From NCBI GenBank assembly GCA_020427635.1, contig JAGQOH010000020.1:1-49203 (forward strand): a DNA stretch of 49,203 nucleotides, written 5' to 3'. Below, one piece after another: positions 8,226-16,686 of the stretch. The stretch comes from Phycisphaerales bacterium. Its GTDB lineage: Bacteria > Planctomycetota > Phycisphaerae > Phycisphaerales > UBA1924. Position 1 is the stretch's first letter; each line of letters begins with the position of its first letter. The translations under genes were made by a program, and so were the position numbers. The notes below the pieces were generated by a model, which was not told the DNA's origin, made no database searches, and saw nothing but the letters and a program-made list of their open reading frames with translations.

Positions 8226-8291
8226 TTACCAATCCCATTACCAATCCCAAACCGAGGCCCCCAAGCGCGTCCCGAACCGCTCCCCGAACCG
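8226..8291. repeat. Two pairs of 12-base-spaced direct repeats upstream of a promoter
   Basis: TTACCAATCCCA occurs twice back to back (8226-8237, 8238-8249), and CCCGAACCG occurs at 8271 and again at 8283. Both pairs have a 12-base period. They lie between the stop of polA and the -35 box of the PEP-CTERM-like gene, so they may be binding sites for an activator or repressor of that gene. Confidence 0.5.
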
Positions 8292-8318
8292 TCCTATAAC
8301 CCCATTTCATGCCGATAC

Positions 8319-11183
8319 TTAGGCCTTCTCATACCAGCTCGAACCCGCCACCACATCCACCTGAATGGGGACATCCACCGCCATCGCTTTCTCCATTTTG
8401 ACACGGATGAGCGCAATTGCTGCGGGCACGTCGGCCTCACCAGCCTCGAAAACCAGCTCGTCATGAATCTGCAACAGCATCTTGGCTCGCAGGCTTCCCC
8501 ACCGAACCTCAGCAAACAGGTCGACCATCGCCTTCTTGATCAGATCCGCTGCCGACCCCTGGACCACGGAGTTGATCGCCAGTCGCTCCGCGGCCCGCCG
8601 CTGAGCCAGATTCCGCGACTCGATGCCGAGGATCGGGCGGCGTCGCCCCAGCATCGTTTCGACATAGCCCTTCTCTTTCGCCTCCGCGACGCATTGCTGC
8701 AGGAAGCGGTCGATGCCCTGATACCGCGCCTTGTAGTCCGTGATGATCGTGTCAGCTTCAGCCGTGGAAATGCCGAGCTGGCGCGCAAGACCATACGCGG
8801 TAATGCCGTACACAATGCCGAAGTTGACGGCCTTGGCCCCGGAACGCTGCGCCGAGGTGACTTGTTCCAGTGGCACGTTGTGGATCTGAGCCGCGACGGC
8901 CCGGTGAATGTCCTCGCCCGCCCGGAACGCGGCGATCAGCGCTTCGTCATGGGCCAGGTGCGCCAGCAGCCGCAGCTCGATCTGCGAATAGTCCGCGATG
9001 ATCAACTGATTGCCCGGATCGGCGATGAAGGCCTTGCGGATCTGGCGACCGATCGTTGTGCGAATGGGAATGTTCTGCAGATTCGGATCGCTCGACGACA
9101 GCCGCCCGGTCGCGGCCCCGGTGTGGTGGAACGATGAATGAATGCGGTGTGTCTCGGGATTGATCGCTTCCTTGAGCGCAATCAGATAGGTATTGACCAG
9201 CTTGGTGAGCTGGCGGTACTCGACAATCAGTCGCGGCAAGGGCGACTCAATCGAGTCATCGTCTGCGAGCGACTCGAGCACCTCGACGTCGGTGGCGTGG
9301 CCGGTTTTGGTTTTCTTGAGCGGCTTCAAGCCCAGCCCCGGCTCGGCGGCATCGGGCTTATTGAATAGGATCGTTGCGAGCTGCTTGGGCGAGTCGGGGT
9401 TGAACGTGCGCGGCGCAGCGTCCTGAATATCGCGGCGCAGGCGTTCGATGTCGTCGACGATGGCTTCACGCTGGCGATCGAGTTCATCAGGATCGACGCG
9501 AATGCCGTTGTATTCGAGTTCGGCAAGCACCTGGATGAGCGGCATTTCGAGCGTGTGATAGAGCGGGCCCAGGCCGGTCTTCTCGACTTGGGGCACGAGC
9601 ACATCGCGCAGTTGCAACGCGATGTCGGCGTCCTCGGCGGCGTATGGCGCCGCCCGTTCAATGGGCACTTCGTCAAAGCCCTTCTGGTGCGCGCCCGAGC
9701 CGATGAGATCGGAAATGGGCGTGCAAGTGTGCTTGAGTTCTGCAAGGGCGAGGGCATCAAGCGAGTGCGACGACCGGGCTGTATCAAGCACGAACGATGC
9801 GATGAGCGTGTCATCTTGCACGCCCTGCAGATTGATCCCCGCGCGGCGCAGGATCAACATGTCGAACTTCAGGTTGTGCCCGGTCTTGTGAATGTCTGAC
9901 GATTCCAGGATCGGGCGCAAGGCATTGAGAACGGTCTGCGTGTCCAAGTGCTTGTCTGGTTCGGGCGAGCGCACGGGCACATACCACGCGCGGCCATGCG
10001 ATACCGCGAATGACAAGCCGACAAGATCGGCACGCATCGCGTGATAGCTCGTCGACTCTGTGTCGAGGGCCACGATTCGCTTCGCCCGTCCCGCAGCAGT
10101 CAGGTCTTTGACGAGCGCATCGAGCTGCGCTTTGGTCGTAACGACTTCATAGTTGCGATCATCGGTAGAGCGGTGGGGGCCATCATCGAGCGCATCGAAG
10201 AGGCCTCCCGTGTCGGGACGCACTGCTTTCTTGGGCTCGGGGCGCTCGATGTCATGCTCGAGCTCAGCCTGCGCATCCTTGCCCAGCATCGCCTTGAGCG
10301 TGTCTTCGTGGCGTTTGAAGCCAAGTTCTCGCATCAACGGCGCGAGCTTCTTGAGATTGAAGCTGTTGGTCGTCGCGGCGTCGAGATCAAGAACAGATGG
10401 CGCATCGGCACGCAATGTCACCAGCACCTTCGACAGCGGCAGCTGATCGGCAACGGCAAGAATGTTCTCGCGGCGCTTGGGGGTCATGAGCTTGTGCGTG
10501 CCGTTGTTCGCGGCGGCGATGACTCCTTCGAGCGTGCCGAATTCGTGGATCAGCTGGGCCGCGGTTTTCGGGCCCACGCCCGCGGCTCCGGGCACGTTGT
10601 CGACGTTGTCGCCCATGAGCGCGAGCATGTCGATCACTTGCGCAGGTGTAACGCCCTTTTCTTCAACAAGGCGGGCGGCCGTCATCACCTCATTGGTATG
10701 CACATCGTGCATCTCGACGGGGGCGTGCGCGCCATCGCCCGCGTCGAGCAGCTGCTGAAGGTCCTTGTCTTTCGAAACGATGCGGATGCGGATGTCGGGA
10801 TGCGTTTCGTGCAACTGATGCACGATCGTGGCGAGCACATCGTCCGCCTCGAAACCTTCGACGCCCAGCACGGGCACGCCGATCTCGCGCAAGAGGGAGA
10901 TGCACCGTTGCGCCTGCGGATGGAAGTCTTCTGGGGCTGCTTCGCGATGGGCCTTGTATGCCGGGTACAGCTCCGAGCGAAACGTCTCCTTGTCGCCCGA
11001 GACGTCGATCGCGACGGCCAGATAGTCGGGCTTGATGTTGCCGATCACGCGGAGCAGCATGTCGACAAAGCCAAAGGTCGCGTTCGTCGGCTCCTTCGTG
11101 ACTGGCGAGGTCATGGGCGTGCGAATCGCGTGATACGCACGGAAGAACTGCGCGTAGCCGTCGATGAGGTAGAGGGTCTTCAT
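8319..11183 (-). CDS. polA: DNA polymerase I
   Basis: 954 aa, full three-domain PolI. Residues 1-300 are the 5' nuclease (FEADDVLATI, VSKDKDLQQLL, GDNVDNVPG). Residues about 345-540 are the 3'-5' exonuclease, apparently active: Exo I LDTES (Asp374, Glu376), Exo II HNLKFDML (Asp441), Exo III YAAED (Asp518). The polymerase follows: motif A DYSQIELRLLAH (Asp731), motif B RSGAKAVNFGIVYG (Arg780, Lys784, Phe788, Tyr792) and motif C QIHDELVFE (Asp908). Phe788 is the residue that in E. coli PolI disfavours dideoxynucleotides. The protein acts in Okazaki-fragment maturation and excision repair. It is transcribed alone, downstream of the terminator of the porin gene. Confidence 0.98.
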   Translation of the reverse strand: MKTLYLIDGYAQFFRAYHAIRTPMTSPVTKEPTNATFGFVDMLLRVIGNIKPDYLAVAIDVSGDKETFRSELYPAYKAHREAAPEDFHPQAQRCISLLREIGVPVLGVEGFEADDVLATIVHQLHETHPDIRIRIVSKDKDLQQLLDAGDGAHAPVEMHDVHTNEVMTAARLVEEKGVTPAQVIDMLALMGDNVDNVPGAAGVGPKTAAQLIHEFGTLEGVIAAANNGTHKLMTPKRRENILAVADQLPLSKVLVTLRADAPSVLDLDAATTNSFNLKKLAPLMRELGFKRHEDTLKAMLGKDAQAELEHDIERPEPKKAVRPDTGGLFDALDDGPHRSTDDRNYEVVTTKAQLDALVKDLTAAGRAKRIVALDTESTSYHAMRADLVGLSFAVSHGRAWYVPVRSPEPDKHLDTQTVLNALRPILESSDIHKTGHNLKFDMLILRRAGINLQGVQDDTLIASFVLDTARSSHSLDALALAELKHTCTPISDLIGSGAHQKGFDEVPIERAAPYAAEDADIALQLRDVLVPQVEKTGLGPLYHTLEMPLIQVLAELEYNGIRVDPDELDRQREAIVDDIERLRRDIQDAAPRTFNPDSPKQLATILFNKPDAAEPGLGLKPLKKTKTGHATDVEVLESLADDDSIESPLPRLIVEYRQLTKLVNTYLIALKEAINPETHRIHSSFHHTGAATGRLSSSDPNLQNIPIRTTIGRQIRKAFIADPGNQLIIADYSQIELRLLAHLAHDEALIAAFRAGEDIHRAVAAQIHNVPLEQVTSAQRSGAKAVNFGIVYGITAYGLARQLGISTAEADTIITDYKARYQGIDRFLQQCVAEAKEKGYVETMLGRRRPILGIESRNLAQRRAAERLAINSVVQGSAADLIKKAMVDLFAEVRWGSLRAKMLLQIHDELVFEAGEADVPAAIALIRVKMEKAMAVDVPIQVDVVAGSSWYEKA

Positions 11184-11218
11184 CAGGCCGGGCAGTGTAG
11201 GGGCATCTGCCGCGCAAT

Positions 11219-11254
11219 AAAAAACGCCCGGTCGCGTGTGATGCGCCCGGGCGT
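11219..11254 (-). terminator. Rho-independent terminator of the porin-like gene
   Basis: On the minus strand ACGCCCGG (11247-11254) pairs with CCGGGCGT (11224-11231), followed by a T run (11219-11224). It lies 43 bases beyond the stop of the gene at 11297 and before polA. Confidence 0.85.
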
Positions 11255-11296
11255 GCTGCTTTCACCCTCCAAGGTCCTTACCCCGAAGGGCGCCGC

Positions 11297-12571
11297 TCAG
11301 AACAGCAACTGGAACTGCATACGCAGTGCAATCTGGTTGTCATTGGCGCTGGGAAGCAGGCCAATGCGCGACCCATCGCCACCGACGCCCGTGGCGACGC
11401 CGTGGACCAGGTCGTTGTTCACCGTGTCATCGAAGAACCACTGGCAATCGATGCTGAACTTGGCCGCCTGCCCATGGAAATAGTGGTTGGCGCCGAACGT
11501 CAGCGTGTTGAAGGTGTCATCGCCCGCGCGATCGCCATCGGGAATGACCGAGTCAAAGCGGCCAAAGATTTCCCAGTTGGTGTCGGGCACGAACATGCCG
11601 CCCTGCACGATGACGCCCCAGTCATTGAAGCTGGACCCGCCGGAGATGTCGGTGTAGAGGCCGACGCCCGCAGCGTAGAAGTTCCAACCGTCACCCTCGA
11701 GCATGTAGTCGATGGTGTAGGCGCCGAGTTCCACCTCGGGCGGCAGGTTGTTCGCGCCGTCCTGCCAGTGCACCGCGACCGCGAACTTGTTGGCCATCTC
11801 GCTGCCCTCGGGCGACGAGAACTGGTTGAACTGCGACCAATCGCCATTGAACTTGAACTCAACGCGACTCGTCAGGGCCCAATCGGCGCCTTCCGTTTGG
11901 AAGTCGGTGTTGCCCGAGCGGATGCCGTCGGAGAAGCCGGCCCACATGCGCCAATCATCCGCCGAATAGTGCAGCCAAATGCCTTGCGAGAAGTCCTGAC
12001 GGAACACCGCATTCACGACTGACTGATCAACCGCAAGAGAGTGGGCGTCATTGATCACGTCTTCCCACAGCACCGGCATGCGCAGCTGACCCCAGATGAG
12101 CAGCCAGCCGTCGTCATTGATCGGATGAGCGACATATGCATCTTCGAGGGTGAAGCCACCGCCCGCGCGCATGAACTCGCCCGACACCCGGTAAATCCAG
12201 CTCGAATCCCAGGCGTGCCCTGAGAACGCGAGCGTGGTGCGCGGGTTGGTGAACCCGGATTCAAAACCGTCGGTGTTCACGACGGGGTCGTCATCGACGA
12301 AGCTTGCGGTGAAGCGTGTTTGCACCTGACCTTCGACCTGAAGCCGGAAGTTGCCGGCTCCATCGGCAAGGAAGAAGTGACCATCATGCCCGGCCGCGCC
12401 GCTTTGCAACAGGCTCGACCTGTTGTCAGCGTCCGCGAGCACTTCTGCTGCGATGGCTCGCACGTCGTCGGGGGTCAGGGTTGATCCCTGCTGCTGGGGT
12501 GCTGCAATGGCATGACCGGCGAAGGTCACCAATGCAAACGCTCCAAGGCATCCTGCATTGCCGCAGTTCAT
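11297..12571 (-). CDS. Outer-membrane porin-like beta-barrel protein
   Basis: 424 aa from the ATG at 12571, chosen because GAGGAGG ends 6 bases upstream; an in-frame ATG at 12625 has no such site. Signal peptide about residues 1-24 (GAFALVTFAGHAIAA). A short helical stretch (TPDDVRAIAAEVLADAD) precedes alternating amphipathic strands rich in Trp, Tyr and Phe (RLQVEGQVQTRFTASF, WIYRVSGEFMRAGGGF). The chain ends in MQFQLLF, a terminal Phe as in the BAM recognition signal. The layout resembles OprP/phosphate-selective porins, though substrate cannot be inferred. It is monocistronic with its own terminator. It shows that the cell has an outer membrane with barrels. Confidence 0.82.
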   Translation of the reverse strand: MNCGNAGCLGAFALVTFAGHAIAAPQQQGSTLTPDDVRAIAAEVLADADNRSSLLQSGAAGHDGHFFLADGAGNFRLQVEGQVQTRFTASFVDDDPVVNTDGFESGFTNPRTTLAFSGHAWDSSWIYRVSGEFMRAGGGFTLEDAYVAHPINDDGWLLIWGQLRMPVLWEDVINDAHSLAVDQSVVNAVFRQDFSQGIWLHYSADDWRMWAGFSDGIRSGNTDFQTEGADWALTSRVEFKFNGDWSQFNQFSSPEGSEMANKFAVAVHWQDGANNLPPEVELGAYTIDYMLEGDGWNFYAAGVGLYTDISGGSSFNDWGVIVQGGMFVPDTNWEIFGRFDSVIPDGDRAGDDTFNTLTFGANHYFHGQAAKFSIDCQWFFDDTVNNDLVHGVATGVGGDGSRIGLLPSANDNQIALRMQFQLLF

Positions 12572-12718
12572 TTCGAACCTCCTCTGCAAGGCGTCCGAAG
12601 CGGGTGAGCGACGCGCCCTCGCCATGACGCCGGGCGGGTGAGTCTAGCAAAACGCGAATAACAGGTCTGCACATCGGCAATCTGTCCACAATGACTTCAA
12701 ATTCGTGGCAGGCCGCGG

Positions 12719-13201
12719 CTACCGAGGTTTTGTCGCCCGGTACGACGCCCGAGATGCCGGCGGCGCTCCGTTGCCCGGCGCCCGCTGCTCGGCAGGGCCA
12801 GCCTCGGCAAAGCCTTGGAAGGTCGTCTCGTGGAGCATCTGGTCCATCGCTGCTTTCACCTGCACGAGCCGATGGTGCAGTGGGCAGTCTTCGCCAACAC
12901 CACAAGTCCCGCCTCCGAAAGGACATGCAGTCGACAGATCCTCGCGTTCGAAGAGGCAGAACACGTCGTAGATCTTGATCGAGCTCGGTGGTTTGGCAAG
13001 CGTGTAGCCGCCGCCCGGACCCCGTGACCCCGTCACGAGCCCCGCCTGGGCCAGTGCTCCGAGGATCTTGGAGACCACCGGAACGGGCAGCCCCCGTGAT
13101 TTGGCGATCTCCGCAGCTGAAAGCCGCGTTTTGCCGCCGTCATACAACTCAGCAAGCCGACTGACGGCTGCGATCGCGGTTTCGGTTTGTTTGCCATACA
13201 T
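12719..13201 (-). CDS. Rrf2-family transcriptional regulator, probably Fe-S binding
   Basis: 160 aa. The winged helix-turn-helix occupies residues 1-85 (SRLAELYDGGKTRLSAAEIA, VVSKILGALAQAGLV, then the wing GSRGPGGGYTLAKP). Three Cys lie in CPFGGGTCGVGEDCPLH, with spacing close to the C-x5-C-x5-C and nearby His of IscR/NsrR, so a [2Fe-2S] or [4Fe-4S] cluster is likely. Residues 135-160 are a disordered Pro/Ala/Arg tail. The gene begins 49 bases after the last gene of the metal importer on the same strand and could be cotranscribed. TAAACT (13211-13216) and no Shine-Dalgarno precede the ATG, so it may also be transcribed leaderless. Targets unknown; iron or redox control of the importer is an attractive guess. 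Confidence 0.9.
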   Translation of the reverse strand: MYGKQTETAIAAVSRLAELYDGGKTRLSAAEIAKSRGLPVPVVSKILGALAQAGLVTGSRGPGGGYTLAKPPSSIKIYDVFCLFEREDLSTACPFGGGTCGVGEDCPLHHRLVQVKAAMDQMLHETTFQGFAEAGPAEQRAPGNGAPPASRASYRATKPR

Positions 13202-13250
13202 GCGGGTGTCAGTTTATCCGTGAAAGGGTCGAAACGGAAAGACCGTTCTG

Positions 13251-14603
13251 TTATTCGCTTGGGATGACCTTCCCTTGCGGATCGCGATCGGGACCTCGGT
13301 CGGGCGCGATTGGGCGCTGACCGGCGTCCCTGACGTGTTCCAACAACTCGGCCGGGGCGTGGGTGTGGTCCGCGGCGACCCCGGCCTTTTCGACCAAATA
13401 GCTCTCCCACAGTCGGTGGCGTCGAATGATGGCGGCGGCCTCTCGACGCCCCTGCGGCGTCAGGCCGATGGCGCCGTTGTGCCGCGCGACCTGGCTGGCG
13501 GAGGTCGCACGTTGCAGCGCCAGAGCGCACCGATGAGCGCCGAGCGTCTTGTTGGCCTCGGCGAGCGGCAGCTGAGTCCGTCCGGTTTCCTCCGTGCGAT
13601 ACAACAGCGCAAGCAAGTCCTCGATGGCGATGCGAGCCCTCATGCGCCGCCGCGCCAACGCTCGCGCGCACACACCATGCGATGGCGAAACCACCACGGC
13701 CCCTGCAAACGCCACACCAAGGGCCAACGTAATCGCCCCCGCAACGCTGACCGCAGCGCCACCCCACAACACTCCAGGCAGGGTCACGCCTGCGACATAG
13801 CCCACGACTGCGCAGTTGATTGCGATCAGTGTGCTCCATATCAGTTGGCGAGCAAGGTTGTCGGTGCAGAGGCGCGCCGTCGCCGCCGGAGCAATAAGGG
13901 CGGCAATCACCAAGATCGACCCGACGGCTTCGAAGGCCGCCACCGCGCACGCCGCGACCAGTGCGACGATGACCAGGTGTGCCGTGCCCGCACGAAACCC
14001 CTGTGCCGTGGCAAGCGCCGGGTCAAAGCTGATCAGTCGGAGCTCCTTGAAGAACACAATCACCAGCGCCACGATGACCGCCAACACGCAAAACAACACG
14101 CCCACCTGATGGGGCATGGTGCGCAGAGCGCTCATCGAAAAAACGCTTGCCAGCGTTTGCGGTGCGTCAAACCACAAGAGCGTTTCGGGTTGCCCATACA
14201 GCACGCAATCAGCATCCAAGTCAACCTGCCGCGTCGCGCCACTTGTGCCGACCGTCGCACGCTCGAGCAAGAATACACCCGTGGCGAAGGCGATCGTAAA
14301 CATCGAACCAAGCGCTGCGCCAGGTTCAACACGCCCCAGCTTGCGCACCAATTCGGCGAGCAGCGCAACAACCGCGCCCGCGATCGCCGCTCCCAAGAAC
14401 ATGGGCATCGCAGCCCGTGATTGCGTGATGATGAACGCGATCACCAGCCCGGGCAGCACCGCGTGCGAAACAGCATCCCCCAGCATGCTCTGGCGGCGCA
14501 GCACAAGGAAGTTGCCGATCAGGCCGCACGCAAGCAGTGCAAAGGTCACTGCAAGCAGCGGCATGCAATCGACCGCCAAGAACACCTGGAGGGCCTGGCT
14601 CAT
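13251..14603 (-). CDS. Metal ABC transporter permease fused to a DtxR/MntR-like domain (YtgC-YtgR type)
   Basis: 450 aa. Residues 1-305 are an ABC-3 family permease (MntB/ZnuB/TroC) with about eight membrane helices; LRRQSMLGDAVSHAVLPGL is the family signature and VGSILVIAALIAPAATARL a conserved C-terminal helix. Residues about 325-380 read as a winged helix and 380-425 as the DtxR/MntR dimerisation/metal domain: LTPQGRREAAAIIRRHRLWE then AELLEHV. Compared with B. subtilis MntR, Asp329 matches D8, His396 H77, Glu419 E99, Glu422 E102 and His423 H103; only E11 is lost (Ala332). Overlaps the other permease gene by ATGA. In Chlamydia a similar YtgC-YtgR fusion is cleaved to release a repressor; whether that happens here is unknown. 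Confidence 0.9.
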   Translation of the reverse strand: MSQALQVFLAVDCMPLLAVTFALLACGLIGNFLVLRRQSMLGDAVSHAVLPGLVIAFIITQSRAAMPMFLGAAIAGAVVALLAELVRKLGRVEPGAALGSMFTIAFATGVFLLERATVGTSGATRQVDLDADCVLYGQPETLLWFDAPQTLASVFSMSALRTMPHQVGVLFCVLAVIVALVIVFFKELRLISFDPALATAQGFRAGTAHLVIVALVAACAVAAFEAVGSILVIAALIAPAATARLCTDNLARQLIWSTLIAINCAVVGYVAGVTLPGVLWGGAAVSVAGAITLALGVAFAGAVVVSPSHGVCARALARRRMRARIAIEDLLALLYRTEETGRTQLPLAEANKTLGAHRCALALQRATSASQVARHNGAIGLTPQGRREAAAIIRRHRLWESYLVEKAGVAADHTHAPAELLEHVRDAGQRPIAPDRGPDRDPQGKVIPSE

Positions 14604-15871
14604 GCCGCCCCCGGCGCTGGTGATGCAGCAGCGAGCTCGGATTCAAGCTCGGCAATCAGTTCAGGTGAGAGCACGTGCTCAACTTGGTCGACCGACCAAT
14701 CAACGTGCGACGGCGCAATCTCCGCCTGGGAAATGAGATACTGCGTCCACAACCGATGATTCCGCTCAATGCGCGTCGCCCGTGCAGCGCCGGCCGTCGT
14801 CAGGACAGGCGAACCGTTCTCGAGGCGGACGAGCCCACGCACGCGCAGCATGGAGAACAAGCACCGTGGGCATCGAAAGTGCAGGTCTTTCGACTCAGCA
14901 TGCAACAGCCTGCGCAGCGCGTGGTCCTGCGCAACCTGCATCCGCACGCGCATCCGTCGAAGTGCCGAGGAAATGACGCCCCGTCGCGGAGCAAGCGCCA
15001 TGCTCACCAAGAACACCGCGCCGGCACTCAGCACGATCAGGGGGCCCGTCGGTGCGCGTGGCGCCAATGCTGAAACCGCAACGCCGACGTAGGCGCTTAC
15101 CGCACCCATCGCCCCAGAGAGCACAAGCACGCGGGCGACCCGATCCGTCCAGAACCGCGCCGCCGCCGCGGGAATGATCAGCATTGCAACCACCAAAATG
15201 GCGCCCACGGAGCGCAAGCCGGCAACCGTGACCATCGTGATCAGTGCGAGCAGCACCCCGTCCAACAGGCTGACGCGCCACCCGCCAACGCGCGCAAACG
15301 CCTCATCGAACGCGACAAGCGCAAGCTCCTTGTGAAACGCCAATGCAGCGATGATGGCAAGAAGTGCGATGGCGCCCGTGATGCCGACCTCGTTTGGAAG
15401 CATTGAGGCAGCTTGCCCGTACACAAAGCTCTTGAGCCCACCCTGCGCGCCGCCACTGGCTTGGATGATGCTGAGCAAGACAATCCCGGCTCCAAAAAAC
15501 ACGCTCAACGACATGCCGATCGCCGTGTCTTCGCTGAGCCGTGTGTGTCGATGCACAAGCTCGACGCACCACATGGCAAGCAAGCCTGTCGCCGCAGCTC
15601 CCGCGAGCAGCAGCGCGCTGTTCGGCGCCACACCAAGCCAGTGCGCAAGCAGAAACGCAAGCGCGAGTCCGGGCAGCGTGGCGTGACTCAGGGCATCAAC
15701 GCCAAGCGATCGCTTGCGCAGCAGCGCAAACGCGCCAACCAGTCCGCCCGCCAGGCCCAGAAGCGCTGCGCCGAGCATCACGACGGTCGTGTTGTGTCCG
15801 CCTTGCAGCGTCAGAATCTCAAGGAGCGCTCGCAACCCAGCAGTGTCAACTTGTGCGATCACGGTGATCAT
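14600..15871 (-). CDS. Metal ABC transporter permease with second DtxR/MntR-like C-terminal domain
   Basis: 423 aa. The permease core (residues 1-295) shows the ABC-3 signature LLRKRSLGVDALSHATLPGL and SVGAILVVAMLIIPAAAARF. The tail (300-423) again resembles MntR: AQDHALRRLLHAES, a wing-like LFSMLRVRGLVRLENGS, LTTAGAARATRIERNHRLWT and VDWSVDQVEHVLSP. Residues at the MntR ligand positions are Asp316 (D8), His372 (H77), Asp395 (E99), Glu398 (E102) and His399 (H103). A CxxC (FRCPRC, Cys334/Cys337) lies in the putative winged helix. Stop and start overlap by ATGA with both neighbouring genes. It would pair with the 13251-14603 permease as a heterodimer. A fusion on both permeases is unusual. Confidence 0.88.
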   Translation of the reverse strand: MITVIAQVDTAGLRALLEILTLQGGHNTTVVMLGAALLGLAGGLVGAFALLRKRSLGVDALSHATLPGLALAFLLAHWLGVAPNSALLLAGAAATGLLAMWCVELVHRHTRLSEDTAIGMSLSVFFGAGIVLLSIIQASGGAQGGLKSFVYGQAASMLPNEVGITGAIALLAIIAALAFHKELALVAFDEAFARVGGWRVSLLDGVLLALITMVTVAGLRSVGAILVVAMLIIPAAAARFWTDRVARVLVLSGAMGAVSAYVGVAVSALAPRAPTGPLIVLSAGAVFLVSMALAPRRGVISSALRRMRVRMQVAQDHALRRLLHAESKDLHFRCPRCLFSMLRVRGLVRLENGSPVLTTAGAARATRIERNHRLWTQYLISQAEIAPSHVDWSVDQVEHVLSPELIAELESELAAASPAPGAA

Positions 15872-16686
15872 GGTTGGGCGGCCACAGCTTCTGCGGCTTC
15901 AGTCAGCAACGTGAGACGCCCGCCATAGGTCCGGGCGATCTGTTGAGCGGTCAGTACCTCCCGCACCGGGCCTGCCGCGACCACGCGCATGTTGAGCAGC
16001 AGCGCGTGATCGAAATACGTTGATGCTGTCGCAAGGTCATGGTGAACGCAGATCACGGTCTTGCCTTGCGAGCGCAGCTCGCGGAGCAACTCGATGATGG
16101 CGCGCTCTGTCGCGGCGTCCACCCCTGCGAAGGGCTCGTCCATGAAGTACAGGTCCGCCTCTTGGGCAAGCGAACGAGCAAGGAACACGCGTTGCTGCTG
16201 ACCGCCAGAGAGTCTGCCGATTTGGCGATGGGCAACGTCGCCCAGTCCGACGCGATCGAGACATGCCAGCGCAACATCCTTGTGCGGGCGAGACACAGGT
16301 CGGCACCACCCGATCCGTGAATAGCGCCCCATCGCGACCACATCCAGCGCCGACACTGGGAAGTCCCAGTCGACACTCTCGCGCTGGGGCATATACGCAA
16401 TGCGCTTGCGCACCTGCTTGTAAGGCCGACCCCAAAACTCGACCACGCCGGCGGCGCGAGGGAGCAGGCCAAGGCACGCTTTGATCAGTGTGCTCTTGCC
16501 CGCGCCATTGGGGCCAACAATCGCGATCAACGCGCCGCGTGGTGCGTCGTAGTCCACATCCCAAAGCACGGGTTTCTTGCCATATGCAACGGTCATCGCG
16601 TGAATCGACAGCGGACTCTCTGAAGAGTGCTCGGGGCGTCCAGCCAGAGCGCTGCGCGAACCTGCATGCTGATGCGACGTGTTCAT
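15868..16686 (-). CDS. Metal ABC transporter ATP-binding protein (MntB/ZnuC family)
   Basis: 272 aa. Walker A GPNGAGKST (58-66), Q-loop MPQRESVDWDFPVSALDVV, signature LSGGQQQR, Walker B LYFMDEP and H-loop VHHDL are all intact. The stretch after the Q-loop (SVDWDFP...VAMGRY) is characteristic of manganese/iron/zinc importers of the TroB/MntB type. The N-terminal 25 residues (MNTSHQHAGS...) are a loose extension with several His. It is translationally coupled on both sides by ATGA overlaps: binding protein upstream, permease downstream. Confidence 0.95.
   Translation of the reverse strand: MNTSHQHAGSRSALAGRPEHSSESPLSIHAMTVAYGKKPVLWDVDYDAPRGALIAIVGPNGAGKSTLIKACLGLLPRAAGVVEFWGRPYKQVRKRIAYMPQRESVDWDFPVSALDVVAMGRYSRIGWCRPVSRPHKDVALACLDRVGLGDVAHRQIGRLSGGQQQRVFLARSLAQEADLYFMDEPFAGVDAATERAIIELLRELRSQGKTVICVHHDLATASTYFDHALLLNMRVVAAGPVREVLTAQQIARTYGGRLTLLTEAAEAVAAQP

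Noticed and set aside
8226..8291. CRISPR-like repeats
   Set aside because: Only two copies of each, 12 bases long, without spacers.
10041..11483. Long open frame opposite to polA
   Set aside because: Its product is a shadow of polA with no family pattern; the minus strand has all polymerase motifs.
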